Of a DNA stretch of 64,000 nt, positions 9,322 through 19,306 are shown in pieces. The number at the start of each line of letters is the position of its first letter. Position 1 is the stretch's first letter. This stretch comes from Prochlorococcus sp. AG-347-K16. GTDB taxonomy: Bacteria > Cyanobacteriota > Cyanobacteriia > PCC-6307 > Cyanobiaceae. Location: contig QCCD01000004.1 in the NCBI GenBank assembly GCA_003281405.1, positions 1 through 64,000 on the forward strand, read 5' to 3'. Under the pieces are notes generated by a model, which was not told the DNA's origin, searched no databases, and worked only from the letters and a program-made list of their open reading frames with translations. Made by a program: the position numbers and the translations under genes.

Positions 9322-10263
9322 TTAAATACTGCTAGGTAATTTTCTAGTTAAATTTCTTAATTTTCTTAATGCCTTAAGTTCAACTTGTCTCACTCTTTCT
9401 CTAGAAACTTCTAATAATCTTCCGATTTCAGCAAGTGTATGTCTTTCATTTGAATCAAGTCCAAACCTTAATTTGAGAACATGTTGTTCTTGCTCGCTTA
9501 AATGACTTAACCACTTACCAAGTTGCTCTTGATGCATTTTTTGTTCAACCTGATCTAAAGGTTCTTCATTATTACTATCTGCGATCAAATCACCCAAAAA
9601 GCTCCTGCCATCATCTCCATTTACTGGAGCATCTAAACTACTAGTGGATAAGGCTTGTCTTAAAACAGAATCCAATTCCTCTACATCGATTTCCATCGCC
9701 TCAGCGATTTCAATTCTGCTTGGCATAGCACCAAGTTTATGAGCCAAATCTCTACTAACTTTTCTAATTGAAGCTAACCTTTCACTTAAATGAACAGGTA
9801 AACGAATTGTTCTTGATTGACAAGCAATTGCTCTCGTCATACTCTGTCTAATCCACCAAAAAGCATAAGTAGAAAACTTATATCCTCTCGTCGGATCAAA
9901 TTTTTCAACGGCCCTCTCTAAACCAAGAGAACCTTCTTGAACTAGATCAAGAAGTTCAAGTCCTTTACCTTGATATTTTTTTGCCACACTTACAACTAAT
10001 CTTAAATTAGCTTTCATCATTCTTTCTTTTGCTCTTCGACCTATTTTTATTATTCTTTTTTGCTGGGTGGTAAATTCATTAATCTTTTCATTTAATTGTC
10101 CATCTTCTGTAAGAATCATCATTTTCTGGACTTGATTACCCAATTCAATCTCTTCAGCAGGTGTTAATAAAGGAACCCTACCAATATTTTGTAAATACCA
10201 ACTAATTGGATCATTACTCCTCCTTTTAGGTTGTTCTGTTTGTGTAGGTGAAGATGAAACCAT
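9322..10263 (-). CDS. group 2 sigma-70 family RNA polymerase sigma factor
   Basis: Alternative (type II) sigma factor of the RpoD family. At 313 residues it lacks the long region 1.1 of a primary sigma. It has region 1.2 (DPISWYLQNIGRVPLLTPAE, about 18-37), region 2 with the core-binding and -10 recognition helices (LDLVQEG, then YKFSTYAFWWIRQSMTRAI), region 3 and a region 4 helix-turn-helix (HTLAEIGRLLEVSRERVRQ). The near-identity of region 2.4 to primary sigma indicates recognition of standard -10 elements. Which Sig subtype it is cannot be decided from sequence alone. Convergent with pdhA with one base between the stops. Confidence 0.94.
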   Translation of the reverse strand: MVSSSPTQTEQPKRRSNDPISWYLQNIGRVPLLTPAEEIELGNQVQKMMILTEDGQLNEKINEFTTQQKRIIKIGRRAKERMMKANLRLVVSVAKKYQGKGLELLDLVQEGSLGLERAVEKFDPTRGYKFSTYAFWWIRQSMTRAIACQSRTIRLPVHLSERLASIRKVSRDLAHKLGAMPSRIEIAEAMEIDVEELDSVLRQALSTSSLDAPVNGDDGRSFLGDLIADSNNEEPLDQVEQKMHQEQLGKWLSHLSEQEQHVLKLRFGLDSNERHTLAEIGRLLEVSRERVRQVELKALRKLRNLTRKLPSSI

Positions 10264-10402
10264 AAAGTTGACCCATGAGGTATTAAAACTCTCCTATATT
10301 TTTAAGGAAATAGCTAAATATTTAATGCGCGCTTCAGATTTCAAGTAATATTTTTACACTTATGTGTTTAAAACTATAAATAAGTCTTTAAAATTGTTTC
10401 TT

Positions 10403-11968
10403 TCAAGATATTTGTCTCGTTTTTTTATTTCTCATTAATTTATATAATTCGTCACCGATAGCAGAAGCATTTGACCCTTTTTTGCACTTTGATGCAGCAA
10501 ATGAATGCAAAAGTACATATTTAGCAAAAAAATCTGTTGTTATATTTCTACATATGGTTAGATCAATAGCAGAACTCCCAGCTATAAATCCCGATAAAAG
10601 ATCACCCAATCCAGCTCGAGCTGTCTGAGAATCGGTTCCAAAAAGTTGCCATGCTTGTTTATCATTAGCCACTACGCTGTGAGCACCCTTTAACAAAATA
10701 CTAATGTTAAATTCTTTTGCCGCCTCAAGAGCTAGCCCTATATTATTCACAGATTTAGAACCAGGGAATAACCTTCTAAATTCTTTACTATGTGGTGTAA
10801 TCCATGTCTTAAATTTTCTCTCTAAAAAGAAATTTGACCCCAACTTTGATTCTGAAATTCTATTAAGTGCATCTGCATCCAATATCAATAACCCTTTAAA
10901 ACCTATTAAAAAATCTATTGATTTTTGCCAATCATCATAATCAATTCCTATTCCCGGGCCAACAGCTACTGAATCAAATGCACTTAAATCAATATTATTG
11001 AGTGCACTAAATAAAAGTGCATTTCCATTTTGATTAGATTGCATAGTTTCTTTTAAAACTATTTCTGGAGCAACTTGCCAAATAGATTCAGCAACTATCC
11101 CAGGTAGGACTGCAGAGATAAAGCCTGCTCCACTTGATATGGCCCCTTTTAGTGCTAAGTATGCAGCACCAGGATATTTTTCACTTCCGGCTATTAATAA
11201 TGTTCTACCTCTTTTATATTTGTTGGTATTTTTTGGTAAAGAAGGTAAATCAATTTTTTTTATATCTTTGTAAGTAACCTTAAAAATCTTTTTATCAACT
11301 TTGGATAGCTTAATAGTAGGTACCCCAACATCTATATGGTGCAATTCTCCAATAAAAGGTAAAGCAGCATCTTGGGTCAACCCAATCTTATGAAGACCAA
11401 TGGCCAAGGTATAGTCTGCCTTTACTGCGCTATCAAAAAAAGGCTCTCCTTTATCAGGACATAATCCTGTAGGAATATCAATACTTATTACCTTGCCATA
11501 ATAGTTATGAAATTTTTGATTAAATAGTTTAATTAATTTATTATCAACTCTTCTTGTTTGATTATTACCAAAAACTGCATCAATCCAAAGCTCTTTCCCG
11601 CTTGCATCAGGGGGCTCTACTAATTTTGTGACGCCAATAGATGTAAGATAATTAAGGTGGCTATTAGTTAATGTTTTTTTTATAGGGAATGGACACCATA
11701 CCCGGACATAATGACCTTTCAAAAAAAGCTCTCTAGCTATTACTGCACCATCACCACCATTATGACCAGGACCTATAAAAACAATTGTTCCATGCTTGAG
11801 AAGAGGTTTCTTTTTTAAAAGCCATCTACTAATTTGAATACCAGCTTTTTCCATCAATGCTTCTTGTGGCATTCCATCAGAAAACATTTCTTTCTCTAAT
11901 TTCAACATTTGCTTTGAATCAACAATTAAATGTTCAGAATCAATTGTTGGCCATACAATTTCATTCAT
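10403..11968 (-). CDS. nnr: bifunctional NAD(P)H-hydrate repair enzyme (NnrE-NnrD fusion)
   Basis: Repairs damaged nicotinamide cofactors. The N-terminal YjeF_N domain (about 1-225) epimerises R/S NAD(P)HX and shows GPGHNGGDGAVIARE near 66-80. The C-terminal carbohydrate-kinase-like domain (about 240-521) dehydrates NAD(P)HX with ADP or ATP; it shows LILDADALN and the phosphate loop ARAGLGDLLSGFIAG near the end. Length 521 is typical of the fusion. A gap of about 140 nt separates it from the sigma-factor gene downstream on the same strand. The start ATG at 11968 is divergent from mnmA. Confidence 0.94.
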   Translation of the reverse strand: MNEIVWPTIDSEHLIVDSKQMLKLEKEMFSDGMPQEALMEKAGIQISRWLLKKKPLLKHGTIVFIGPGHNGGDGAVIARELFLKGHYVRVWCPFPIKKTLTNSHLNYLTSIGVTKLVEPPDASGKELWIDAVFGNNQTRRVDNKLIKLFNQKFHNYYGKVISIDIPTGLCPDKGEPFFDSAVKADYTLAIGLHKIGLTQDAALPFIGELHHIDVGVPTIKLSKVDKKIFKVTYKDIKKIDLPSLPKNTNKYKRGRTLLIAGSEKYPGAAYLALKGAISSGAGFISAVLPGIVAESIWQVAPEIVLKETMQSNQNGNALLFSALNNIDLSAFDSVAVGPGIGIDYDDWQKSIDFLIGFKGLLILDADALNRISESKLGSNFFLERKFKTWITPHSKEFRRLFPGSKSVNNIGLALEAAKEFNISILLKGAHSVVANDKQAWQLFGTDSQTARAGLGDLLSGFIAGSSAIDLTICRNITTDFFAKYVLLHSFAASKCKKGSNASAIGDELYKLMRNKKTRQIS

Positions 11969-12014
11969 AATGATTACAAAGCAATTGAAGTACTGTTCAA
12001 AAATTTAAACTTCC

Positions 12015-13172
12015 ATGTTAAAGACAAAAAAGAATAAAAAATTAGAGAACTTTTTTTCTTCTAATAATAAAACTAAAAAGAAGAAAAATATTATTGTAGG
12101 TCTTTCTGGTGGCGTAGATAGTTCCCTTTCAGCTGCACTTCTTGTAGAAAGAGGCTGGAATGTTGAGGGACTAACTCTTTGGCTAATGAAAGGACAAGGC
12201 TCCTGTTGTTCTGAAGGATTAGTTGATGCTGCTGGCCTTTGTGAAGATTTGGGAATTAACCATAAAATAATAGACTCAAGAGAAATTTTCGAAAGAGAGG
12301 TAATTAAAAAAACTACTGAAAGCTATGAGAGAGGATTAACTCCACTTCCATGTTCGATGTGCAACAAGAATGTGAAGTTTGAAGAGATGCTTAATTACGC
12401 AATAAGCAAAAAAGACTTTACTCATATTGCAACCGGACATTACGCAAGGATAAAAAAATCATCTTATGCTAAACCACTTGATTGGAAGAGCCTTGTATTT
12501 AAGGAATTCCTTCTTCTTAGAGGTGCTGACGAAAACAAAGACCAAAGTTATTTTCTTTATTCTCTTTCTCAAGAATTACTAAGCAGATTAGAATTTCCTC
12601 TTGGTGAAATGAAAAAAGAAGAAACAAGAAAGGAAGCCCTGAGATTAGGCCTTAGAACTGCTAAAAAACCAGAAAGTCAAGATTTATGTTTAGTTGAGCA
12701 TTATGGATCAATGCAGATATTTATCGATAAACACATAGAACCAAAAGAAGGAGAAATAGTTCATGTAAATGGGAAAGTCCTTGGAACGCACAATGGTATT
12801 CAGCACTTTACAGTAGGTCAAAGAAAAGGGTTGGGCATTGCTTGGCAGGAACCACTATATGTAAAAAGCTTAGATAGGGTGAAAAACATAGTTTATGTAG
12901 CAGATAAAAGTGATCTATTTAATAGAGAAGCAATAATTAGTAAGGTTAACTGGGTTTCAATCGAAGAACCTAAGCAAGAAATACAAGTAGAAGCACAAAT
13001 CAGATATAGAAGTCATCCAGTAAAAGGAACTTTAATCCCTTTGAAAAATTTAGATAATCCAACTAAAACATTTAAATTAATATTTGAAGAAAGTCAAAGT
13101 TCGGTAACTCCCGGACAAGCTGCAGTTTTTTATAAGGGAGAAATTTTATTAGGTGGCGGATTAATTAATTAA
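12015..13172 (+). CDS. mnmA: tRNA-specific 2-thiouridylase MnmA
   Basis: Installs the 2-thio group on U34 of Lys, Glu and Gln tRNAs using ATP and a sulfur relay. PP-loop GLSGGVDSS at residues 29-37, the nucleophilic Cys116 in [11 protein letters not shown], the partner Cys in SQDLCLV and GHYARI are all visible. The first ~24 residues are a Lys/Asn-rich low-complexity extension before the conserved core, so the true start could be later. The TAA stop overlaps the convergent lnt stop in a shared TTAA. Confidence 0.96.
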   Translation: MLKTKKNKKLENFFSSNNKTKKKKNIIVGLSGGVDSSLSAALLVERGWNVEGLTLWLMKGQGSCCSEGLVDAAGLCEDLGINHKIIDSREIFEREVIKKTTESYERGLTPLPCSMCNKNVKFEEMLNYAISKKDFTHIATGHYARIKKSSYAKPLDWKSLVFKEFLLLRGADENKDQSYFLYSLSQELLSRLEFPLGEMKKEETRKEALRLGLRTAKKPESQDLCLVEHYGSMQIFIDKHIEPKEGEIVHVNGKVLGTHNGIQHFTVGQRKGLGIAWQEPLYVKSLDRVKNIVYVADKSDLFNREAIISKVNWVSIEEPKQEIQVEAQIRYRSHPVKGTLIPLKNLDNPTKTFKLIFEESQSSVTPGQAAVFYKGEILLGGGLIN

Positions 13173-14656
13173 TTAATTTTCCAAAATAAATTTAATCCCA
13201 TAAAAAATATAAACAATAACAAAATAGGTTTATCTCCAAATTTTGTATAGAAGGTCTTATCGGATGAAAAATCAGGGAAAACTACTTTATTTTGCTCCAC
13301 ATTTAAATCTAGAAGTTGAATTATTTTCCCATCATCTTTAACTAAACCCGAAGGACCAGTGTTTGATACAAGTAGATTATCTTTTTTATTTTCAATACTT
13401 CTTAATCTTGCCAAGGACAGGAATTGATTATAAAGCTTAGTTGGATAGGGATCTAAATTTGCTGCAGTTATTATTAGTTTTGCACCTTTATTAATAGCCT
13501 TTCTTATTTTCAATCCATCACTAATTTCATAACAGATAGCCACTGCTAGAGGTTGTGTAAACTTAGGATCAAACAATCTTGAATCAGAGCCAGGTTGTAT
13601 TCCTCCTACAGCAGATAATCCTCTTGAAAAACTATCTAGAAATCTAGGTGTTTTTTCACCTAATGGAACAATTCTATGTTTATCTATAAATGAGGTAAAA
13701 GATTTATCTCCAATTTTAAATCCGAGTAAAGAACTTCTTAACTCATTACTAGAATTTCTGAAACCTCCTGCCAAGGTATTAACCTTAAAGCCTTTAGATA
13801 AATAAAAATTATTAGATAGAGTTCCTTCAGGCGCAACAAGAAGTTTCACTTTGTTTGATAAAGCATACTTTTGAGCGATAGATAGCTTTTCTTCAATAAA
13901 TTCATCATTTATTTTTAATTTTTCTCTTGTTGGTATATTAGTTTGCCAAATAGCTACTGGATATTCATAATTTCTTTTAATTGGAGTTGTTAAACCTCCA
14001 AATAAATGTAAAAAAATAATAAGCAAAAGTCCTGAAAGAAATATTTTTTTAAAGTAAAGTTTTCTTTCCCAGCTACCTTGAATATAAAAAATCCAAAATC
14101 CAATCAATATTTGTAATACACATAAACCACTTGCACCAATCCATCTTGCTAAACCAGCAAGATAAATATCACCTGGGATAAGACTCTCTCCTAAACCTAT
14201 CCAAAAAAAAGGTGTTTGAGAAAGTATCAATTCACCAATACCCCAAGTCAAAGATAAAAAAAATACTTTTACTGTTAAAGGCAATATTTCCACTTTAAAA
14301 ACATCTTCTCTCCAGAGAATAATTTCAACTAACAATCCCCATAAAAAAACTAATATCCCACCCAAAGAAGCGCAAAATAATAATATTGAAAGGGCGATTA
14401 TTAAACTTTCAAGCCATGAAAACCCAAGCCATGTCAATGGATGAAGATCAAAAAGCCAAGAATGACTTATCAAAACGAAGAAAAAACCCCACAAAAAATT
14501 TGATATTTTTCTCTGACTTCCTTTCCACAAAATAAATAAGGATATTGGCATAAAAACCAGCCAAAAGTGAGTTGAAACAGAAATTCCTCCTAAAATTCCT
14601 CCTAAACAAGGGTAAAAATATTGTCTTAGACTTTTAAGCTGAGTGGGGATTAACAA
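13169..14656 (-). CDS. lnt: apolipoprotein N-acyltransferase
   Basis: Inner-membrane enzyme adding the third acyl chain to the N-terminal Cys of lipoproteins. The 495 residues contain about six N-terminal transmembrane helices, then a nitrilase-like periplasmic domain with the catalytic triad positions present: Glu in VAPEGTL, Lys in LGEKTPRF and Cys in VAICYEIS. A final hydrophobic helix ends the protein. The start codon is TTG at 14656. Its stop overlaps the mnmA stop by four bases. Divergent from the FKBP gene, with an 86-nt shared promoter region. Confidence 0.93.
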   Translation of the reverse strand: MLIPTQLKSLRQYFYPCLGGILGGISVSTHFWLVFMPISLFILWKGSQRKISNFLWGFFFVLISHSWLFDLHPLTWLGFSWLESLIIALSILLFCASLGGILVFLWGLLVEIILWREDVFKVEILPLTVKVFFLSLTWGIGELILSQTPFFWIGLGESLIPGDIYLAGLARWIGASGLCVLQILIGFWIFYIQGSWERKLYFKKIFLSGLLLIIFLHLFGGLTTPIKRNYEYPVAIWQTNIPTREKLKINDEFIEEKLSIAQKYALSNKVKLLVAPEGTLSNNFYLSKGFKVNTLAGGFRNSSNELRSSLLGFKIGDKSFTSFIDKHRIVPLGEKTPRFLDSFSRGLSAVGGIQPGSDSRLFDPKFTQPLAVAICYEISDGLKIRKAINKGAKLIITAANLDPYPTKLYNQFLSLARLRSIENKKDNLLVSNTGPSGLVKDDGKIIQLLDLNVEQNKVVFPDFSSDKTFYTKFGDKPILLLFIFFMGLNLFWKIN

Positions 14657-14742
14657 TCTAAAATTACGAAATTAAATTTATAATCACTCATTTATTGTAC
14701 CTTCATTCTGTAGACTTAGTTTTAGTAACTTTCAAAATTTAA

Positions 14743-15315
14743 GTGAAAGAAGTCTTTATTAGTTTTGCAGTTTTTGTTTTTTGTGTTTCATTAACTCTAT
14801 TCAGTCAATTTAATTCCCCACAAGTTGTTAATGCTGCCGAATCAGAAACTCAGTCAGTACAAAAAGCACCTGTTGCTAAATCATCAAATGTCTCAAATAA
14901 TAATTTATTTGAACTAGACCCATCAGATCCAAATCCTATACTTTTCGCTATGGCAGAAGAAACACCATTAGACAACAATTCAAGGACTACAGAAAGTGGT
15001 TTAATTATTGCAGATATCGTAAACGGGGAAGGAGATGAGGCTAGTGCTGGGCAAACAGTTACTGTAAATTACACAGGAACACTAGAAGATGGGACACAAT
15101 TTGATACCAGTATCGGCAGAGCTCCATTCAGCTTTCCCTTGGGTGCTGGACGAGTAATTAAAGGTTGGGACGAAGGTGTAGCAGGCATGAAAGTTGGAGG
15201 CAAAAGAAAATTAACAATACCTCCGGAACTTGGATACGGATCAAGAGGAGCTGGAAATGTAATACCTGCTAATGCGACTTTAATATTTGAAGTTGAATTA
15301 TTAAAAGTCAATTAA
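14743..15315 (+). CDS. FKBP-type peptidyl-prolyl cis-trans isomerase, exported
   Basis: Proline isomerase/chaperone acting in the periplasm or thylakoid lumen. The GTG start is followed by a signal peptide (hydrophobic [16 protein letters not shown], cleavage near VNAAES). A linker precedes a canonical FKBP domain (about 85-190) with [36 protein letters not shown] and the closing [10 protein letters not shown] strand. Length 190. It stands alone between divergent lnt and sodN. The specific client proteins are unknown. Confidence 0.93.
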   Translation: MKEVFISFAVFVFCVSLTLFSQFNSPQVVNAAESETQSVQKAPVAKSSNVSNNNLFELDPSDPNPILFAMAEETPLDNNSRTTESGLIIADIVNGEGDEASAGQTVTVNYTGTLEDGTQFDTSIGRAPFSFPLGAGRVIKGWDEGVAGMKVGGKRKLTIPPELGYGSRGAGNVIPANATLIFEVELLKVN

Positions 15316-15393
15316 ATTAAGTAAGAAAAATATCTAAGACTTTTCAATTTAGTTAATCTCCAAGTAATATATATACAACACCAAATATTTGAA

Positions 15394-15867
15394 ATGTTAA
15401 TTAAATTCATCAATTCTTTTCTAGATAAAAAATCCCCAATGACAGTCCATGCTCACTGCGATGGTCCTTGTGGTGTTTACGACCCAGCATCTACGAGAGT
15501 TGCAGCTGAAGCAGTTTTATCAATGACAAAAAAACTTATTGCATTAGAAGCTCCTTCTAGCACTGATTCAGCAGAGTGGGCTGCATACAGTAATACATTT
15601 TCTAGATATGTTGCAGTTAAAGAAGAGCAAGCAAAAGAAACAAAGAAAGAGATTCTAATTTTGTGGACAGATTACTTTAAACCAGTTCACTTAGAAACTT
15701 ATCCAGACTTACATGAAACCATTTGGAAGGCTGCCAAATTATGCAGTGCATGCAAAGTTAATATTGACCTATCCCAAGCTGAAGAACTCATGAGTTACGT
15801 AGAAAAAATTCATAATATTTTCTGGGCTTCAAAAGGAAGATCAGACGCTTTTGTAAAAGCTAGTTAA
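15394..15867 (+). CDS. sodN: nickel-dependent superoxide dismutase
   Basis: Disproportionates superoxide using nickel; the only SOD type seen here and typical of Prochlorococcus. The active-site nickel hook HCDGPCGVY is at residues 21-29, preceded by a 20-residue propeptide that must be removed so that His21 becomes the N-terminal ligand. The rest (about 30-157) is the four-helix bundle. The next gene encodes a SodX-like peptidase suited to that cleavage, and the convergent gene after it encodes a nickel-permease-like protein. Nickel SOD avoids the iron or manganese need of other SODs, which fits the open ocean. Confidence 0.97.
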   Translation: MLIKFINSFLDKKSPMTVHAHCDGPCGVYDPASTRVAAEAVLSMTKKLIALEAPSSTDSAEWAAYSNTFSRYVAVKEEQAKETKKEILILWTDYFKPVHLETYPDLHETIWKAAKLCSACKVNIDLSQAEELMSYVEKIHNIFWASKGRSDAFVKAS

Positions 15868-15875
15868 TCAGAGTT

Positions 15876-16268
15876 ATTTTAAAAAGTTTTTTTGATTTTA
15901 TTTTATTTTTTTTAGGTTTAAGAAAAACCGCGATCATTAGCGGTCAATCAATGTATCCTTATCTAAAAGAAGGTGACATTGTATTTTTTAAAAAATATAA
16001 AAAGAATAAATCAACACTAAAAAATCGACAAATAGTTATTTTTAATCATCCAATTAAAAATAAAAACCTAATAAAAAGGATAAATTCAGTAAATCAGAAT
16101 AACATTGAGGTTATTGGCGACAATATTGAATTTAGCGAAGATAGTAATAAATTTGGATTAATCAATAACGAAAAAATAATTGGGATTGTCACCTCTAAAT
16201 TAATTATTCCTAAATTAAAAAATTTTTTAATTCAAAAAAACAGAAGCACTTCTTTGAATCCAAAATAA
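15876..16268 (+). CDS. sodX: SodX-like signal peptidase family S26 protease (NiSOD maturation)
   Basis: Membrane-anchored serine protease of family S26 thought to trim the SodN propeptide. The motif SGQSMYPYLKEGD holds the nucleophile Ser one codon before the ATG at 15951; the general base Lys is in NLIKRINSV and the GDN box follows. An enzyme starting at 15951 would therefore lack its nucleophile. The open frame extends back to 15864 and encodes a hydrophobic anchor (FFDFILFFLGL) but contains no ATG, GTG or TTG. I place the start at ATT 15876 as the best available guess; ATT 15900 or a one-base indel in the T8 run 15906-15913 (opening TTG 15892) are alternatives. It overlaps the next gene by 42 nt. 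Confidence 0.75.
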   Translation: MLKSFFDFILFFLGLRKTAIISGQSMYPYLKEGDIVFFKKYKKNKSTLKNRQIVIFNHPIKNKNLIKRINSVNQNNIEVIGDNIEFSEDSNKFGLINNEKIIGIVTSKLIIPKLKNFLIQKNRSTSLNPK

Positions 16269-16898
16269 TCCCAAAGAAAAGGAAAGCCCTCCTGCTAGAG
16301 CTATTAATCTTTTAATAAATTTTTGACTTGCTTTAAAGGTAGTAAAAGATATTAAACAAGTAAAAAGATTCATACTTATTAGTGAACCAATCAAATATGA
16401 AATCAAATATAAGCAAGCGCTTAATAAAGGTAATGCTAAAGCAGGAAGAACTGCAAGAAAATGTGAACCTCCTGCTATACCGTGTAGCAAGCCTAAACCA
16501 GTCAAAGCATGTGAATGCTTATTATTATTTTTTTGTTCCTTAACATGAAAGTGAAAGTGACGATGGGCAATTCCATTCTCATGCTTGTGGGAATGCGAGT
16601 GGATACTTAATTGAAAAGAATTTTTTATAGCAAATAATCCAACAATTAGAAGCGAAATTCCAACAAGGAATTCGGCAATACTAGAAAATTTGTTTAATGG
16701 CGTAATATCCTTAATAAAAATCGCTAGAAAAGCTAACAAGAGGACTCCTGAAGAATGTCCCAAGCCCCATGAAAAACTATTTTTAAGAGCTTTTTGGGGA
16801 TTATTAATCGCTGCAGGTGCCATTGCAATTAGATGATCAGCGCCACTAACTACATGCACAAATCCTGCGACTATACCTGTTAAAATTACAGCCTGCAT
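16227..16898 (-). CDS. nickel-permease-like membrane protein (HupE/UreJ or NicO type), NiSOD-linked
   Basis: A 223-residue protein with about six transmembrane helices and a His-rich cytosolic loop (HSHSHKHENGIAHRHFHFH near the middle), typical of nickel/cobalt carriers. The first helix carries the HxxxxxD signature (HVVSGADHL). The position beside sodN and the SodX-like gene indicates that it supplies nickel for SodN; this is the gene called sodT in some marine cyanobacteria. It is convergent with sodX and the coding ends overlap by 42 nt. Substrate identity (nickel rather than cobalt) is inferred from context. Confidence 0.85.
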   Translation of the reverse strand: MQAVILTGIVAGFVHVVSGADHLIAMAPAAINNPQKALKNSFSWGLGHSSGVLLLAFLAIFIKDITPLNKFSSIAEFLVGISLLIVGLFAIKNSFQLSIHSHSHKHENGIAHRHFHFHVKEQKNNNKHSHALTGLGLLHGIAGGSHFLAVLPALALPLLSACLYLISYLIGSLISMNLFTCLISFTTFKASQKFIKRLIALAGGLSFSLGLFWIQRSASVFLN

Positions 16899-16955
16899 AT
16901 ATATATTCAGTGCAACTCTGTTTATTCAATTTTATAGCACGATTTGAAGTCAATA

Positions 16956-17843
16956 TTAAATTGAGTTAAATAATTTCTTGAAAGATTGTTCAATATCAGT
17001 TTCTCTCATAAAAGTTTCACCAATTAATACTCCCTTGATTCCAATAGATCTAAGCGATTCTAAATCTTCGGCACAATTAATTCCAGATTCACTTATGGGA
17101 ATAATATTTTGTTTTAAAAATATATCTGCATATGTATGCATCAATTCTGTTGATGTTTTTAAATCCGTTTTAAAAGTCTTTAAGTCTCTGTTATTTATTC
17201 CAATCAAATTAAAAGATTTTAACTTTAGAATCCTTTCTAATTCATGAGAATTATGGACTTCAACAAGAACACTCATCTTTAAATTATCAGCTATTTTCTT
17301 TAAATAAATTAAATCGTCATCACTTAAAATCGCAGTGATTAATAATATTGCATCAGCACCAGATACCCTTGCTTTATAAATCTGATAAGCAGAAATAATA
17401 AAATCTTTGCAGAGTAGAGGGAGATTAGTTGACCTCCTTACAGTTTCGAGTATTTCATAACTACCTTGAAAAAACCTTTTATCGGTAAGAACTGAGATAC
17501 ATGATGCACCCAATCCTTCATAGCAAATTGCTATGTTTTCAGGGTTAAAATCTTTTCTAATAACTCCTTTACTCGGGCTAGCTTTTTTTATTTCAGCAAT
17601 AACTCCAGGTTTTATTTGTGACTCCAAAATATTTTTATAAAAATCTTTGGGAGTTGGAAGTTTTTCAATCTTTTTAATGAGATCTTCTAAAGAGACTGTT
17701 TTTTTAAAATTCTTAATTTCAATATCCTTATGCCATACAATTTCTTCGAGAATATTTTTTGCTTGTGCTTCTCTATGAGGGACAGCATATTCTAAATTTT
17801 CTACCCTTACTGTTGGATTTGGTGGCCTGCGTCTTATCTCCAT
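16956..17843 (-). CDS. trpC: indole-3-glycerol phosphate synthase
   Basis: Tryptophan synthesis: closes the indole ring of 1-(2-carboxyphenylamino)-1-deoxyribulose phosphate. TIM-barrel protein of 295 residues with the KKASPSKG phosphate/catalytic loop, the CKDFI strand, [14 protein letters not shown] and the ISESGI closing loop. The N-terminal ~60 residues are a cyanobacterial extension ([20 protein letters not shown]). It lies 12 nt after lpdA on the same strand, so the two are probably co-transcribed although their pathways differ. Confidence 0.96.
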   Translation of the reverse strand: MEIRRRPPNPTVRVENLEYAVPHREAQAKNILEEIVWHKDIEIKNFKKTVSLEDLIKKIEKLPTPKDFYKNILESQIKPGVIAEIKKASPSKGVIRKDFNPENIAICYEGLGASCISVLTDKRFFQGSYEILETVRRSTNLPLLCKDFIISAYQIYKARVSGADAILLITAILSDDDLIYLKKIADNLKMSVLVEVHNSHELERILKLKSFNLIGINNRDLKTFKTDLKTSTELMHTYADIFLKQNIIPISESGINCAEDLESLRSIGIKGVLIGETFMRETDIEQSFKKLFNSI

Positions 17844-17855
17844 TAATTTAAGAAA

Positions 17856-19295
17856 TTATTTTATTTGAGAAGCCGCTTGTTTATATGCGACCTCAACTAC
17901 TTCACTAAGAGTAGGATGAGTATGAACTTCTTTAGATAATTCAATTACATCTTGGTTCCTTGAAATAGCGTTCGAAATTTCTTGAATTAAATCAGCTGCA
18001 TGTAACCCAAAAATATGAGCACCTAATACTTTCCCATTATCTTTGTTGAAAATCAACTTTAGCAATCCATCACTCTCCAATTCAGCCAATGCTTTTGAAT
18101 TAGCCTTAAAGAAGCTTTTGACAACTCCCAAAGTAAAATTTTCTTTTGTAGATAACTCTTTAGCTTCAACTTCAGAGAGACCAACTGAACTTATCTCTGG
18201 GTGAGTAAAGGTTGCTGCGGGGATACTTTTATAGTTAATTTCGACATTACCACCGCAAATATTATCAACAGCAATAGTACCCTGCGCTGCAGCTGTATGG
18301 GCAAGCATTAGTTTGCCCGTTACATCTCCAACAGCCCAAATGTTAGGTATTATTTCATCACCACTCTTAACTCTCATTTGATCATCTACAGGAATGAAAC
18401 CTTTTACTGTTTCGATACCAACCGACTCAAGATTTAAGTTATTACTATTAGGACTTCTGCCAGTTGCGACTAATACAGCGTCAACTTCTAAAGTTTCTAC
18501 AACTTCCTTAGATTTTGCATCAGTCAGTTCTATTTTTACAGGGCATCCAGGTGTTATTTTTGTCGCAAAGACGTTTGATTTTGTGTCTATATCTCTTGCT
18601 TGAATAAGGTTCTTCTTAGCAATTTTAGTGATGTCTGGATCAAATGTTGGCATAATATTCTCCAAAGCCTCGATCATGGTAACTTCACAACCAAGAGCGG
18701 TATAAACATCCGCAAATTCTAGACCTATATATCCGCTTCCAATAATCGCTATCCATTTTGGAAGCCACTCAAGTTTAACCGCATCATCGCTAGTAAATAC
18801 GGTCCTATTATCCAAAGTTATTCCACGGGGCACAAAAGGAGAAGAGCCTGTTGCTATAACAATATTCTTACATGTGAAAATTTTATCAATTCCGTTTTTA
18901 TCTCTTACACCTACTTTTTGATTTCCTTCAATTCTTCCAATGCCCAAAATAATTTCAACTCCACTTCTTTTAAGAGTTTTTGTTAAATTTTCTCTAACAT
19001 TTAAAACTAAATTATTTGCATGATCTGCAATTTTTGATCTCTCGAACCTTACTGGTGAAGCATGTATACCAAATTTAGCTAAATGTTCATAATTAGCTAT
19101 TTCTCTAACTTTTCCACTTGCAGCCAAAAGAGCTTTAGATGGAACACAACCCTTGTTAACACAAGTGCCTCCCATATCAGAAGATTCTACTATTGCGACT
19201 TTCAGTCCCTTACCAGCAGCATGTTTAGCGGCATCAAAACCTCCATATCCTGCTCCTATTACGATTAAATCAAAATCAAAACTTGAATCAGTCAC
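17856..19295 (-). CDS. lpdA: dihydrolipoamide dehydrogenase (E3)
   Basis: FAD enzyme that reoxidises the lipoyl arms of pyruvate dehydrogenase and the glycine cleavage system, passing electrons to NAD+. FAD motif GAGYGG at 14-19, redox disulfide CVNKGC at 45-50, a second nucleotide motif GSGYIGLEFA in the middle, and the C-terminal catalytic HTHPTLSE near 460. Length 479. It starts with GTG at 19295. The SpoU gene upstream ends 11 nt before it and trpC begins 12 nt after it, so the three form a tight minus-strand run. Confidence 0.96.
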   Translation of the reverse strand: MTDSSFDFDLIVIGAGYGGFDAAKHAAGKGLKVAIVESSDMGGTCVNKGCVPSKALLAASGKVREIANYEHLAKFGIHASPVRFERSKIADHANNLVLNVRENLTKTLKRSGVEIILGIGRIEGNQKVGVRDKNGIDKIFTCKNIVIATGSSPFVPRGITLDNRTVFTSDDAVKLEWLPKWIAIIGSGYIGLEFADVYTALGCEVTMIEALENIMPTFDPDITKIAKKNLIQARDIDTKSNVFATKITPGCPVKIELTDAKSKEVVETLEVDAVLVATGRSPNSNNLNLESVGIETVKGFIPVDDQMRVKSGDEIIPNIWAVGDVTGKLMLAHTAAAQGTIAVDNICGGNVEINYKSIPAATFTHPEISSVGLSEVEAKELSTKENFTLGVVKSFFKANSKALAELESDGLLKLIFNKDNGKVLGAHIFGLHAADLIQEISNAISRNQDVIELSKEVHTHPTLSEVVEVAYKQAASQIK

Positions 19296-19306
19296 TTTTT
19301 ATTTAT

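Noticed and set aside
15372-15386. GTA...TAC upstream of sodN resembling an NtcA site
   Set aside because: The spacer is seven bases, not the eight NtcA requires, and the region is a simple AT repeat.
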